A DNA stretch of 64,000 nucleotides. It comes from Holophagales bacterium (lineage in GTDB: Bacteria; Acidobacteriota; Thermoanaerobaculia; Multivoradales; Multivoraceae). Below the pieces are notes generated by a model, which was not told where the DNA came from, ran no database searches, and saw nothing but the letters and a program-made list of their open reading frames with translations. Numbering within the stretch: the stretch's first letter is position 1; the number at the start of each line of letters is the position of its first letter. Positions 24,488-32,514 of this stretch are shown piece after piece. The translations under genes were made by a program, and so were the position numbers. The stretch lies in assembly GCA_009845425.1 (NCBI GenBank), contig VXZQ01000012.1, positions 248,001 to 312,000 of the forward strand. The letters run 5' to 3'.

Positions 24488-26802
24488 GGAACGCTGCGGT
24501 CCAGCCCCGGATCGCCGTCCTGCTCGCGGCGCTCCTGCTGCCGGCGGCGCTGGCTTGCCGGGGCGCCGGCGACGAGCCCCTCCGTTGGGTCGACTGGGCG
24601 GGCGAGACCCATCGCCAGGTCGTCGTCGATCGGGAGGCGGGACAGTACCTCGGTCACCCGACGACCGTTCTGCTGCCTGACGACCGCTCGATCCTGACCG
24701 TCTACCCGAAGGGCCACGGCGCCGGCCCGATCGTCATGAAGCGGAGCGACGACGGCGGGCTCACGTGGAGCGAGCGGCTGCCGACGCCGGCGAGCTGGGC
24801 GACGTCGATGGAGACGCCGACCGTCTTCCCGGTCGATCTCGCGGATGGCCGGCGGCGCCTCATCATGTTCTCCGGGCTCTACCCGGTGCGGATGGCGCGC
24901 TCGGAGGACGAGGGCGAGACCTGGACCGAGCTGGAGCCGATCGGTCACTTCGGCGGCGTCGTCGCGATGTCGTCGGTGGAACGGCTGCGCAGCCTGGACG
25001 GAGAGCTGATGGCGCTGTTCCACGACGACGGACGCTTCTTCCGCCGGCCGACGTCCCGCCATGAGCGGATTCCCGGCTTCGAACCCGAGTTCAAGGTCTA
25101 CAAGACGATCTCGCTCGACGACGGTCTCACGTGGTCGGAACCCGAGGTCATCGCCGAGCACCAGGAGGCGCACCTCTGCGAGCCGGGTCTGATCCGGTCT
25201 CCCGACGGCCGCGAGATCGCGGTGTTGCTGCGGGAGAACAGCCGCCAGTTCAACTCCTTCGTCGTCTTCTCGCCCGACGAGGGCCGCACCTGGAGCCGGC
25301 CGATCGAGCTGCCGTCCTCGCTTACCGGCGACCGGCACGTCGGCCGGTACACGCCGGACGGCCGCCTCTTCATCACGTTCCGCGACCAGGAGCCGTCCAG
25401 CCCCTGGCTCGGCGACTGGGTTGGTTGGCTGGGCCGCTACCAGGACCTGCGGCGCGGGGGCCGTGAGCCCTGGGCGGGCGAGGCGCGGGTGCGGCTGATG
25501 GACAACAGGTACGCCGCGGACACGGCGTATCCGGGCCTCGAACTGTTGCCGGACGGCACCTTCGTGACCACGACGTACGGCCACTTCACGCCGGGGGAGG
25601 AGCCCTGGATCGCTTCGGTGCGCTTTACCGCCGCGGAACTGGACGAGGCCTCCTCGGCGGCACCTGCCGGTGCGCCCGCGAAGCCGGTGCTCCGCGTCGG
25701 GACCAGTGGCGACTATCCCCCCTTCTCGACCGTCGAGGGCGCGGCGGGAGCGAGCGAGGCCGCGATCCGTAGCGGCTTCGACATCGAGGTCGCTGAACGA
25801 CTCGCCTCCGACCTCGGCTTCGACCTGGACTTCCGCCCCTTCGACTGGCCGGACCTGGCGGCGTCGATGGCCGCGGACGACTTCGATCTCGCGATGAGTG
25901 GCGTCACCTGGCGGCCCGGGCGGGCTGCCGTGGGCTGGATGAGCCGGGCGGTCGCGGCGGGCGGCCCCTGCGTGGTCAGCTCGGCGGCCGCGCCCGAGCC
26001 GCCACGCCGCGTGGCCGTCAATCGGGGCGGGATCCTGGAGAGCTGGACGCGGGAGCGCTTTGGAGACGGCGTCACCGGGATCACCGCCGTCGACGACAAC
26101 CTCTCTCTGCCCGGCCGCCTGGAACGGGACGAAGTGGACGCCTTCGTCACCGATTCGTTCGAGGTCGAGCATTTCGGCCGTGACGGATGGCGGCGTCGCT
26201 GCGAGCCGCCGCTCGACCGCAAGGTGTTCTGGGTGGCGCCCGAACGGGCCGATGAACTCGGGCCCGCGGTCGACCGCTGGATCCAGCGCAACGAGCGCTG
26301 GCTCGAGGCCCGTCGCGAGGAGTGGTTCGGCGGCGGCCAGCAACGCGACGAGCTGGACCACCTGCTCGACCTGACGGCCCGCCGGCTCGCCTTCATGCCG
26401 CCGGTCGCCTCGTGGAAGTCGGCGCGGGGTGTGCCGATCGAGGATCTGGAGCGGGAACGCCTGGTGCTGGAGGCGGCGGAACGGAACGCCGTCCGCTTCG
26501 GGCTCGATCCGCAACCGGTGCGCGACTGGTTCGCGCTTCAGATCGACCTGGCCAAGGGTGTCCAGCGCCGGACGCCGGCGGCGGCGCCCACACTGGAGTT
26601 GGAGGAGATCCGGCCGGCCCTGATCCGACTGGGGGAGCGCCAGGTGCGTTCGCTACGGGTGCTGGCAGCCGGAAGTGTCGATGAGCCCGACGGTGCGGAC
26701 CTCGAGGTTGTTGCGCCGTATCTGAGCAACGCGGAAGTGGAGCGGGTGCGCGCCGGGTTGTCGCGGCTGCTTGCCGGGCTGCGGCTTGCGCGCGGGGACT
26801 GA
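24484..26802 (+). CDS. Exported fusion: sialidase-like + cyclohexadienyl dehydratase-like + chorismate mutase
   Basis: 772 residues with an N-terminal export signal (VLLAALLLPAALAC, possibly a lipoprotein). Residues about 30-395 form a sialidase-like propeller with four Asp boxes (SDDGGLTW, SEDEGETW, SLDDGLTW, SPDEGRTW). An Ala/Pro linker leads to a solute-binding-protein type 3 fold at about 408-625 opening with LRVGTSGDYPPFSTVEG and containing FDLAMSGVTW, the pattern of periplasmic cyclohexadienyl dehydratase (PheC: prephenate to phenylpyruvate). Residues about 628-770 match the exported gamma-class AroQ chorismate mutase: ARRLAFMPPVASWKSARGVP, IEDLERERLVLEAAE, and DWFALQIDLAKGVQRR, with the Arg, Lys and Asp expected in the site. 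PheC-AroQ fusions are known; I know of none with a sialidase domain. Together they could turn chorismate into phenylpyruvate outside the cytoplasm. Confidence 0.75.
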   Translation: MRNAAVQPRIAVLLAALLLPAALACRGAGDEPLRWVDWAGETHRQVVVDREAGQYLGHPTTVLLPDDRSILTVYPKGHGAGPIVMKRSDDGGLTWSERLPTPASWATSMETPTVFPVDLADGRRRLIMFSGLYPVRMARSEDEGETWTELEPIGHFGGVVAMSSVERLRSLDGELMALFHDDGRFFRRPTSRHERIPGFEPEFKVYKTISLDDGLTWSEPEVIAEHQEAHLCEPGLIRSPDGREIAVLLRENSRQFNSFVVFSPDEGRTWSRPIELPSSLTGDRHVGRYTPDGRLFITFRDQEPSSPWLGDWVGWLGRYQDLRRGGREPWAGEARVRLMDNRYAADTAYPGLELLPDGTFVTTTYGHFTPGEEPWIASVRFTAAELDEASSAAPAGAPAKPVLRVGTSGDYPPFSTVEGAAGASEAAIRSGFDIEVAERLASDLGFDLDFRPFDWPDLAASMAADDFDLAMSGVTWRPGRAAVGWMSRAVAAGGPCVVSSAAAPEPPRRVAVNRGGILESWTRERFGDGVTGITAVDDNLSLPGRLERDEVDAFVTDSFEVEHFGRDGWRRRCEPPLDRKVFWVAPERADELGPAVDRWIQRNERWLEARREEWFGGGQQRDELDHLLDLTARRLAFMPPVASWKSARGVPIEDLERERLVLEAAERNAVRFGLDPQPVRDWFALQIDLAKGVQRRTPAAAPTLELEEIRPALIRLGERQVRSLRVLAAGSVDEPDGADLEVVAPYLSNAEVERVRAGLSRLLAGLRLARGD

Positions 26803-26824
26803 ACGCTTGAGTCTCGCGCCTCTA

Positions 26825-26840
26825 GGCCGGCGCACCGACA
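26825..26840 (+). repeat. 16-base inverted repeat, left arm
   Basis: GGCCGGCGCACCGACA occurs here and inverted at 27905-27920, so the pair flanks the second dehydrogenase gene. It shares GCCGGCGCACC with REP-like copy A at 9446-9519, which suggests one dispersed family. Confidence 0.4.
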
Positions 26841-26845
26841 GGTTG

Positions 26846-27889
26846 CTAGCCCATCGCCGCGATAATGCTGCGCGCCATCTGCCAGGTGGACGACTGGCCG
26901 CCCAGGTCGGGGGTCAGGCTCCGGCCTTCCTCGAGGACGGCGGTCACCGCCTGATCGATCCGGTTCGCTTCGTCGTAGAGGTCGAAGTGCCGGAGTAGCG
27001 CGATCGCCGGTGTGAGCAGCGGCAGCAGGTTCGCCTGACCGGTGCCGATCAGGTGCGGGGCGTCGCCGTGGACGGCCTCGAAGACGTGGCAGTCGTCGCC
27101 GACGTTGATCGCGTGGCCGGTGGAGATGCCGCCGGCGAGTCCGGCGCCGAGGTTGCTCAGGATGTCGCCGTAGAGGTTCTCCATCAGCATGACGTCGAAG
27201 TCGTACGGATTCAGCACGAGGCGCATGCAGGCCGCGTCGACGATGCAGTCGTCCACCTCGATGTCGGGGTAGCCGGCGGCGACGTCCCGGACCGTGTCCA
27301 GGAACAGGCCGTCGCTCTGCTTCATGATGTTCGCCTTGTGGATGGCGGTGACCTTCCGGCGTCCGTGGCGCTGGGCGATGCGGAAGGCGTAGTCGGCAAT
27401 GCGTTCACACGCCGCGCGGCTGACCACCTTCATGCTCTCGACCACGCCGTCCACGATCTCGTGCTCGATTCCGCGGTAGACGCTTTCGGTGATCTCGCGG
27501 ATCAGGAGCACGTCGAGGTCCGGATAACGCGTCGGCAGTCCGGGAATCGAACGCACGGGACGCACGCTGGCCCAGAGCCCGAGCATCTGCCGCAGGGCGA
27601 CGTTCGGGTTCTGCGGTCCCGGCCCCACCCGCACGGCGTCGCGACCCGGGCCGATGAGGCGGGTCTTCAGCGCCACCCGGCAGTCGCGGATCGTGTCGGC
27701 CGCTTCGCCCAGGACACTCTCCGTGTTGCGGCGCACCGCGGTCGGCACGTCGACGCGGACGAAGTCGAAGTCGGCGCCGACGGACTCCAGGATCTCGAGC
27801 ACCGGCGGCGCGGTCTCGGCGCCGATGCCGATGCTGCCGACGATCAGGGCGACCCGGGGTCTGGTTGCGGTCTTGCCGTCCGCTGTCAT
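26846..27889 (-). CDS. Isocitrate/isopropylmalate dehydrogenase family protein, divergent copy
   Basis: 347 residues of the beta-decarboxylating dehydrogenase family. Visible family features: ALRQMLGLWASVRPVRSIPG (substrate arginines), LIREITESVYRGIEHEIV (Tyr), AIHKANIMKQSDGLFLD (Lys) and the metal region VDAACMRLVLNPYDFDVM with NLYGDILSN. Two places differ from normal. The N-terminal GDGIG motif is IVGSIGIGAE here, and the usual HGSAPDIAG loop is HGDAPHLIGTG. It starts in an ATGA overlap with the paralog upstream. The pair could be two subunits of one enzyme with this one non-catalytic or altered in cofactor use. Substrate (isocitrate, homoisocitrate, malate or tartrate type) cannot be set from sequence. 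Confidence 0.75.
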   Translation of the reverse strand: MTADGKTATRPRVALIVGSIGIGAETAPPVLEILESVGADFDFVRVDVPTAVRRNTESVLGEAADTIRDCRVALKTRLIGPGRDAVRVGPGPQNPNVALRQMLGLWASVRPVRSIPGLPTRYPDLDVLLIREITESVYRGIEHEIVDGVVESMKVVSRAACERIADYAFRIAQRHGRRKVTAIHKANIMKQSDGLFLDTVRDVAAGYPDIEVDDCIVDAACMRLVLNPYDFDVMLMENLYGDILSNLGAGLAGGISTGHAINVGDDCHVFEAVHGDAPHLIGTGQANLLPLLTPAIALLRHFDLYDEANRIDQAVTAVLEEGRSLTPDLGGQSSTWQMARSIIAAMG

Positions 27890-28971
27890 CGAGCGCTGTC
27901 CGGTTGTCGGTGCGCCGGCCCTCTGGCCGGCCTCCGGGCGGCGCGGTCCGCATCCCCGGCGACGGCGTCGAGTTCGGCGAGGAGCGCGTCCGTGAGTTCG
28001 GACGTGTTCGCCGATCCGCCCAGGTCCCGGGTGAGCGACTTGCCGGCAACCAGCAGCCGCTCGACCCCGGCGCGCAGGTGGTCGGCCGCGTCGGCTTCGC
28101 CCACATAGCGGAGCATCAACTCGGCCGACAGGATGAGGGCGATCGGGTTGGCCAGGTCGCGGCCGGCGATGTCGGGCGCCGTGCCATGGACCGCCTCGAA
28201 GACGGCGCAGCCCTCACCGTAGTTCGCGCCCGGAACGACACCCAGGCCGCCGACCAGTCCGGCGCAGAGGTCGCTGATCAGGTCGCCGTCCAGGTTGCCC
28301 ATCACGAGCATGTCGAAGCGAGTCGGGTCGGTGGCCAGGTCGAGCGCAAGATTGTCGAGCGGCAGGTACTCGACCTGAAAGAAGGGGTAGTTCCGCTCGC
28401 ACTCGCGTGCGCAATCCAGAAACAGGTTGTCCGAGAGGGGTGTGATCGAGGCCTTGTGGACGATCGTGAGCTTCTTGCGGCCGTGGCTGCGGGCGTACTC
28501 GAAGGCGAACTGCATGATCCGCCGCGACGCGTCCCTCGTGACGATCTTGAGCGCCTCGACGACGCCGTCGACGACTTCGTGCTCGCGGCCGCTGTAGAGC
28601 CCTTCCGTGTTCTCGCGCACGATGATCTGGTCGACGCCCTGGTAGCGGGCCAGCGTGTTCCCCGGCATCGAGCGCACGGGTCTGACGCAGGCGAACAGTT
28701 CCAGCGACTGGCGAAGGAGGACGTTGACGCTGCGCCAGCCGCCGGCGACCGGCGTCTGCAGGGGCCCCTTGATCGCGATCCGGTTGCGTCGGATCGAGTC
28801 GATCGCTTCGTCAGGAAGCGGCGAGAGTCCCTGGTCGACCGCCGTGCTGCCGGCCACCACGGGCTCCCAGTCGATGCGGCCGCCGGTGACGAAGTCGACC
28901 GCGCGGACCATCGCCTTGCTGACCTCGGGGCCGATTCCGTCTCCCGGCAGGAGAGTGACCGAGTACTTCAA
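27886..28971 (-). CDS. Isocitrate/isopropylmalate dehydrogenase family protein
   Basis: 361 residues with the full set of family motifs: VTLLPGDGIGPEVSKAM at the start, SVNVLLRQSLELFACVRPVR (Ser-Asn pair as in isocitrate dehydrogenases), VRENTEGLYSGREHEV, IVHKASITPLSDNLFL, and NLDGDLISDLCAGLVGG. The C-terminal loop VHGTAPDIAGRDLANP is normal. The last 25 residues are Arg/Ala/Pro-rich and overlap a GCCGGCC palindrome, so the tail may be repeat-derived. It is four bases downstream of the TPP enzyme and overlaps the divergent paralog. NAD-dependent oxidative decarboxylation of a 2-hydroxy acid is expected; the exact acid is open. Confidence 0.8.
   Translation of the reverse strand: MKYSVTLLPGDGIGPEVSKAMVRAVDFVTGGRIDWEPVVAGSTAVDQGLSPLPDEAIDSIRRNRIAIKGPLQTPVAGGWRSVNVLLRQSLELFACVRPVRSMPGNTLARYQGVDQIIVRENTEGLYSGREHEVVDGVVEALKIVTRDASRRIMQFAFEYARSHGRKKLTIVHKASITPLSDNLFLDCARECERNYPFFQVEYLPLDNLALDLATDPTRFDMLVMGNLDGDLISDLCAGLVGGLGVVPGANYGEGCAVFEAVHGTAPDIAGRDLANPIALILSAELMLRYVGEADAADHLRAGVERLLVAGKSLTRDLGGSANTSELTDALLAELDAVAGDADRAARRPARGPAHRQPDSAR
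27905..27920 (-). repeat. 16-base inverted repeat, right arm
   Basis: The complement of GGCCGGCGCACCGACA at 26825-26840. It adjoins a 7-base palindrome (GCCGGCC, CTCT, GGCCGGC) inside the 3' end of the upstream dehydrogenase gene. Confidence 0.4.
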
Positions 28972-28975
28972 GCTG

Positions 28976-30532
28976 CTAGGAGGCTCTGTCGTCGACCATC
29001 GCCTCGATCAGGCAGGGACCCGGTTCCGCGAAGCCGCGCTCGAGCGCCTCCGTGAGCTCCTCGCCCGTCCGCACCTGGACCGCCGGCATGCCGAAGCCGC
29101 GGGCCAGATCGAGCCACTCGACGCGGGGGCCGGAGAGGTCGGTCAGGTTGACACTCTGCGGTCCGAGTTCCTCGACACCGGCGCGGTGGAGCTCCACCTG
29201 GAGGATGCGGTAGACGTCGTTCGCGAACACGAGATTCACGACGTCGACGCCCTCGCGGACCTGGCTCCACAGAGCCTGGATCGTGTAGAGGCCGCTGCCG
29301 TCGCCCTCGAGGTTCAGAACCTTGCGGTCCGGGCAGGCGATCGCGGCGCCGAGGGAAGCCGGCAGGCCCATGCCGATCGCCCCGCCGTTCTCCTGGAGAT
29401 AGGTGTGGGCCGGTGCGTTCATCGTGGCGGGATAGAAGCCGGCGCCGGCGGTGATCCCTTCGTCCATCACGATCGCCTGCTCGGGCAGGGTGGCGGCGAT
29501 CGCCTGGGCGGCGACGCGGACTCCGATCGGCCCGGTGGGCGCCGGCGGTCTCTCGACGCTCCGTGCCGGAGGTGCCCCCTTGGCGCCGAGCGCGCCGGCC
29601 AGCTCACGGAGGGCGTGACCGCTGTCCTCCGTCGGGTGGCTGAGGACGACGACCTCCGTCGACTCCGGAATCAACCGGCTGACTCCACCCTCGTAGCCGA
29701 AGAAGGCGACCGGATCGAGCGCGCCGGCCAGGACTACCGTGTCCACGCCGTGGAAGAACTCCACCGCCTGTTCGGGAAAGTAGGGCACTCGCGGAAGCAG
29801 CGGCAGGTGGGGACCGCGTTCCATGCGTCCACAGAACGTCTCGGCGGTGAGCCGGCAGCCGGTCTTCGCCTGCACTTTGGCGGCCTCGCGCTGGGCGGCT
29901 TCCGTGAAGCCGGAGCTGCCGAGCATCAGCATCGTCCGTTCGCCTTTCGAGGTGGCGATGCGGGCCCGCTCGACCGCCTCGGGGCCGACCAGCGCGGCGG
30001 GCGGGGGAGTCGGTTCCACGATCGGACCGTACGCCTCGTTCCACTGGCAGTCGGTGGGCACGATCAGGGTGGCGACCTGCCCGGGATGACGGCGCGCCGC
30101 CGCGATGGCGTCCGCCATGTCACGGGAGATGTGTTCCGCGGAGGCCGAGGTGCGCTGCCAGTCGGACACTGCCCGGACCAGACTCTCGACCTCGGTGTTG
30201 AGCGGCGGGTCGTAGTTGCGGTGCCACGTCGGGTGGTGACCGATCACGTTGACCAGCGGGGTGCGTCCTCGCCGGGCGTTGTGAAGGTTGGCGAATCCGT
30301 TCGCGAAGCCCGGTCCGAGATGAACCAGAGTCAGGGCGGGCTTGCCGGTCATGCGGCCGTACCCGTCGGCGGCGCCGGTGGCCACCCCTTCGAACTGGGC
30401 GAGGACGCCGCGCACGCCGGGGATCTCGTCGAGCGCGGCGACGAGGTGGATCTCCGATGTGCCGGGGTTCGCGAAACAGACTTCGACGCCCGCGTTGGAC
30501 GCGGTCCGGAGCATGGCCTGGGCGCCGTTCAT
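28976..30532 (-). CDS. Thiamine-diphosphate enzyme, acetolactate synthase/decarboxylase-like
   Basis: 518 residues with the three-domain layout of TPP enzymes. The N-terminal domain has NPGTSEIHLVAALDEIPG and the activating Glu in FEGVATGAADGYGRM (about residue 48). A central domain follows, and the C-terminal TPP site LEGDGSGLYTIQALWSQ ends with the Asn of VFANDVY, the GDG-N motif. Length is shorter than true acetolactate synthases (about 550-600) and no regulatory small subunit lies nearby, so a 2-keto-acid decarboxylase or ligase is equally possible. It follows the Lrp gene by 25 bases and precedes the dehydrogenase pair by four. Given the aromatic genes across the divergent promoter, an aromatic keto acid such as phenylpyruvate is an inferred candidate substrate. 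Confidence 0.75.
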   Translation of the reverse strand: MNGAQAMLRTASNAGVEVCFANPGTSEIHLVAALDEIPGVRGVLAQFEGVATGAADGYGRMTGKPALTLVHLGPGFANGFANLHNARRGRTPLVNVIGHHPTWHRNYDPPLNTEVESLVRAVSDWQRTSASAEHISRDMADAIAAARRHPGQVATLIVPTDCQWNEAYGPIVEPTPPPAALVGPEAVERARIATSKGERTMLMLGSSGFTEAAQREAAKVQAKTGCRLTAETFCGRMERGPHLPLLPRVPYFPEQAVEFFHGVDTVVLAGALDPVAFFGYEGGVSRLIPESTEVVVLSHPTEDSGHALRELAGALGAKGAPPARSVERPPAPTGPIGVRVAAQAIAATLPEQAIVMDEGITAGAGFYPATMNAPAHTYLQENGGAIGMGLPASLGAAIACPDRKVLNLEGDGSGLYTIQALWSQVREGVDVVNLVFANDVYRILQVELHRAGVEELGPQSVNLTDLSGPRVEWLDLARGFGMPAVQVRTGEELTEALERGFAEPGPCLIEAMVDDRAS

Positions 30533-30541
30533 CGGAGCGGG

Positions 30542-30547
30542 AGGGTA
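30542..30547 (-). promoter_or_regulatory. -10-like box (TACCCT) 9 bases before ATG
   Basis: On the minus strand TACCCT ends nine bases before the ATG of the TPP enzyme gene, slightly farther than the 6-8 base spacing of the other candidates. It may allow the metabolic genes to be read separately from lrp. Confidence 0.25.
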
Positions 30548-30557
30548 GCAAGCAGGC

Positions 30558-31121
30558 TCAACGGCGTTCGCCTTCTTCTGCCGTGGCCGCTGCCACGGTC
30601 GGAGTCCGGGCCTCGAGCGGCAGTGCGGTCGTGCGCTTGATCTCGTTCAGCACGATGCTGGTGAGCAAGCGGTCGACGCCGGGGATCGCGGCGAGTTCGT
30701 CCGCGAGGATGTGCTCGAGGTGCCGGTAGTCGCGCGCCACGATCTTCAGCAGGTAGTCATGTTCGCCGGTGAGGAAGTGGCATTCGAGCACTTCGGGGAG
30801 TTCGCTGATCACCTTGCTGAAACGGCGCACCGCGTCCGCCTGGTGGTGGGTGAGGAAGACCTGAACGAAGCAGAGCAACCCGAGGTTCACCGCGTTGCGA
30901 TCCAGCAGGGTGACCTGGCGCTGGATCACGCCGCGGTCTTCGAGCTTGCGGAGGCGCTTCTTCAGGCCTGAGGCGGACAGGTCGACGCGTCGCGCGAGGT
31001 CGGCGTCGGTGCGGTTCGAGTCCTCCTGCAGCAACCCGAGGATTGCGTAGTCCGTGGCGTCGAGGGGGCGGCGGACCGAGCGCTGGGACTCGGTGCTTTG
31101 GTGGTTGCTCTTGGTTTCCAT
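30558..31121 (-). CDS. Lrp/AsnC family transcriptional regulator
   Basis: 187 residues. The N-terminal winged helix-turn-helix is at about 20-70 (LDATDYAILGLLQEDSNRTD then LARRVDLSASGLKKRLRKLE), followed by the ligand-binding RAM domain at about 80-160 (CHFLTGEHDYLLKIVARDYR, GVDRLLTSIVLNEIKRTTAL). This family senses amino acids and usually controls adjacent amino-acid genes. Here it is divergent from the aminotransferase-HPPD-PAH operon and heads the TPP/dehydrogenase genes, so control of both sides by an aromatic amino acid is a good inference. The 20-residue Ser/Gln-rich lead and 25-residue Ala/Glu tail are extra to the family core. Confidence 0.88.
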   Translation of the reverse strand: METKSNHQSTESQRSVRRPLDATDYAILGLLQEDSNRTDADLARRVDLSASGLKKRLRKLEDRGVIQRQVTLLDRNAVNLGLLCFVQVFLTHHQADAVRRFSKVISELPEVLECHFLTGEHDYLLKIVARDYRHLEHILADELAAIPGVDRLLTSIVLNEIKRTTALPLEARTPTVAAATAEEGERR

Positions 31122-31198
31122 CGCGCGGATTCTTGCACAGAGTGGGAGTCGGCCCGGATGAGAGCCGAAAGAGTGGAATCTGCACTGGTTGGGCTGTG

Positions 31199-31218
31199 TT
31201 GGTTACGATAGAGTCCAA
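31199..31218. promoter_or_regulatory. Candidate promoter/operator of the aminotransferase operon
   Basis: The 100-base divergent gap holds TACGAT at 31204-31209, a -10-like box twelve bases before the ATG at 31222. It lies within TTGG-N12-CCAA (31199-31218), an inverted pair that could be an Lrp-type operator. This is pattern reading only; the -35 is not clear. Confidence 0.25.
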
Positions 31219-31221
31219 ACA

Positions 31222-32514
31222 ATGGCCGTAGAGATACATCATCACACCACGAACGGTGACCTTCCCCCACCGTTCGGCGGTCGGGTGTCCGGGAAGCCCG
31301 TGATGGCGCACCTGCTGGCGCCCTGGCTTCACGGCCGCGAACGCTCCCTGCTGCGGCGCCTGGTGAACCGGGTTGCTCGACGCGACGTGATGTCGCTGGC
31401 CGGTGGCTTGCCGGCGGTGGATCTGTTTCCGCGCGACGCCTATGGCGAGAAGCTGCGTGAGCTGCTGGCGGATCCCCGGTCGGTGCAGTACGGGCCGCCC
31501 AACGGAGCCTTGAAGGAACAGATCGCTCTGTTGATGCGGCGGCGCGGAGTTCCGTGTCGTCCGGAAGAGATCCTGATCACCGCAGGGGCCCAGCAGGCGC
31601 TTCAGGTGGCGGTGGCAGCCCTGGTGGCGATGGGCGAGTGCGTTGCGCTGGAGCGCTTCGTGTACACCGGCGTCCGCGAGGCGCTGGCGCCACGCTCGCC
31701 GCGGCTTCTCAGTCTGCCCAGCAGTCTGGACGACGGGCTCGACGTAGAGGCTCTGGAGCGATTGCTGCTTGCCGGGGAACGGCCGCGCCTGGTGTACGTG
31801 ATCCCGGACGCTCACAACCCGCTCGGTGTGAGTCTGACCCGGGAGAAACGTGAGCGGCTCGTCGTTCTGGCCAAGGACTACGACTTCGCGATTCTCGAGG
31901 ACGATCCGTACGGCCTGCTGTGCTGCGACGGGGAGTTCGAGCGGCCGCTCGCGGCCCTCGACTCGGAGCGCGTCATCCATGTCGGCACGTTCTCGAAGAT
32001 CCTGGCGCCGGCTTTGCGTCTCGGCTGGATGCGCCTGCCGCAGCCGCTGGTCGACACGTTCGCGGCCGTCAAGGAGGCCGGCGACCTCGAGTGCGCCAGG
32101 CTGACCATGCTGGCCGTTGAGCGTCTGCTGGCCGACCTCGACTTCGAGGGCCATCTTGAGCTCCTGCGGGCCACGTACCGGAGACGCCGGGACGCGATGC
32201 TTGAAGAGCTCTCGGATCAACTCCCGGACGGCTGCGCATTCTCCGAACCGGCTGGCGGGATGTTCGTCTGGGTCGAGCTGCCTCCGGAGACCGATGGAGA
32301 GCAACTGCTCGAGCGGGCTCTGGCCCGGCACGGCGTGGCCTTCGTTCCCTCGGCGGCGTTCGCCGATATTCACGACCTGGACGCGCCGGCCAACGCTGTC
32401 CGGTTGAGTTTCTCGACACTGGAGCCGGAGTCGCTGCGCGTAGCGGTGGCGAAGTTCGCGGCCTGCCTACGGGAATGGCGGCGGGAACAGACAACAGGAG
32501 GAAGAGGAAGATGA
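31222..32514 (+). CDS. PLP aminotransferase, class I fold (aromatic/2-aminoadipate type)
   Basis: About 430 residues, fold type I, close to the LysN/MocR-like aminotransferase branch. Key sites: MSLAGGLPAVDLFP near the N-terminus, VQYGPPNGALKEQIALLM, VIPDAHNPLGVSLT (Asn of the PLP site), ILEDDPYGLL (Asp and Tyr), and the Schiff-base Lys in VGTFSKILAPALRLGWM. A C-terminal Arg for the substrate carboxylate lies in NAVRLSFSTL. There is no DNA-binding domain, so it is an enzyme and not a MocR regulator. It is first in an operon with HPPD and PAH, whose logic asks for tyrosine to 4-hydroxyphenylpyruvate transamination. I prefer ATG 31222 over the upstream ATG at 31189, which lies before the -10-like box. 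Confidence 0.85.
   Translation: MAVEIHHHTTNGDLPPPFGGRVSGKPVMAHLLAPWLHGRERSLLRRLVNRVARRDVMSLAGGLPAVDLFPRDAYGEKLRELLADPRSVQYGPPNGALKEQIALLMRRRGVPCRPEEILITAGAQQALQVAVAALVAMGECVALERFVYTGVREALAPRSPRLLSLPSSLDDGLDVEALERLLLAGERPRLVYVIPDAHNPLGVSLTREKRERLVVLAKDYDFAILEDDPYGLLCCDGEFERPLAALDSERVIHVGTFSKILAPALRLGWMRLPQPLVDTFAAVKEAGDLECARLTMLAVERLLADLDFEGHLELLRATYRRRRDAMLEELSDQLPDGCAFSEPAGGMFVWVELPPETDGEQLLERALARHGVAFVPSAAFADIHDLDAPANAVRLSFSTLEPESLRVAVAKFAACLREWRREQTTGGRGR

Noticed and set aside
24112..26514. 800-codon minus-strand open frame opposite the sialidase fusion
   Set aside because: No motifs and arginine/proline-rich composition; the plus strand has four Asp boxes and two further domains in frame.
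28976..30532. Biosynthetic acetolactate synthase (ilvB)
   Set aside because: Shorter than true IlvB, no small subunit next to it, and neighbours are not ilv genes, so the symbol is not justified.
31222..32514. MocR-type transcription factor
   Set aside because: It has only the aminotransferase fold; no GntR-like DNA-binding domain precedes it, and a separate Lrp regulator is divergent.
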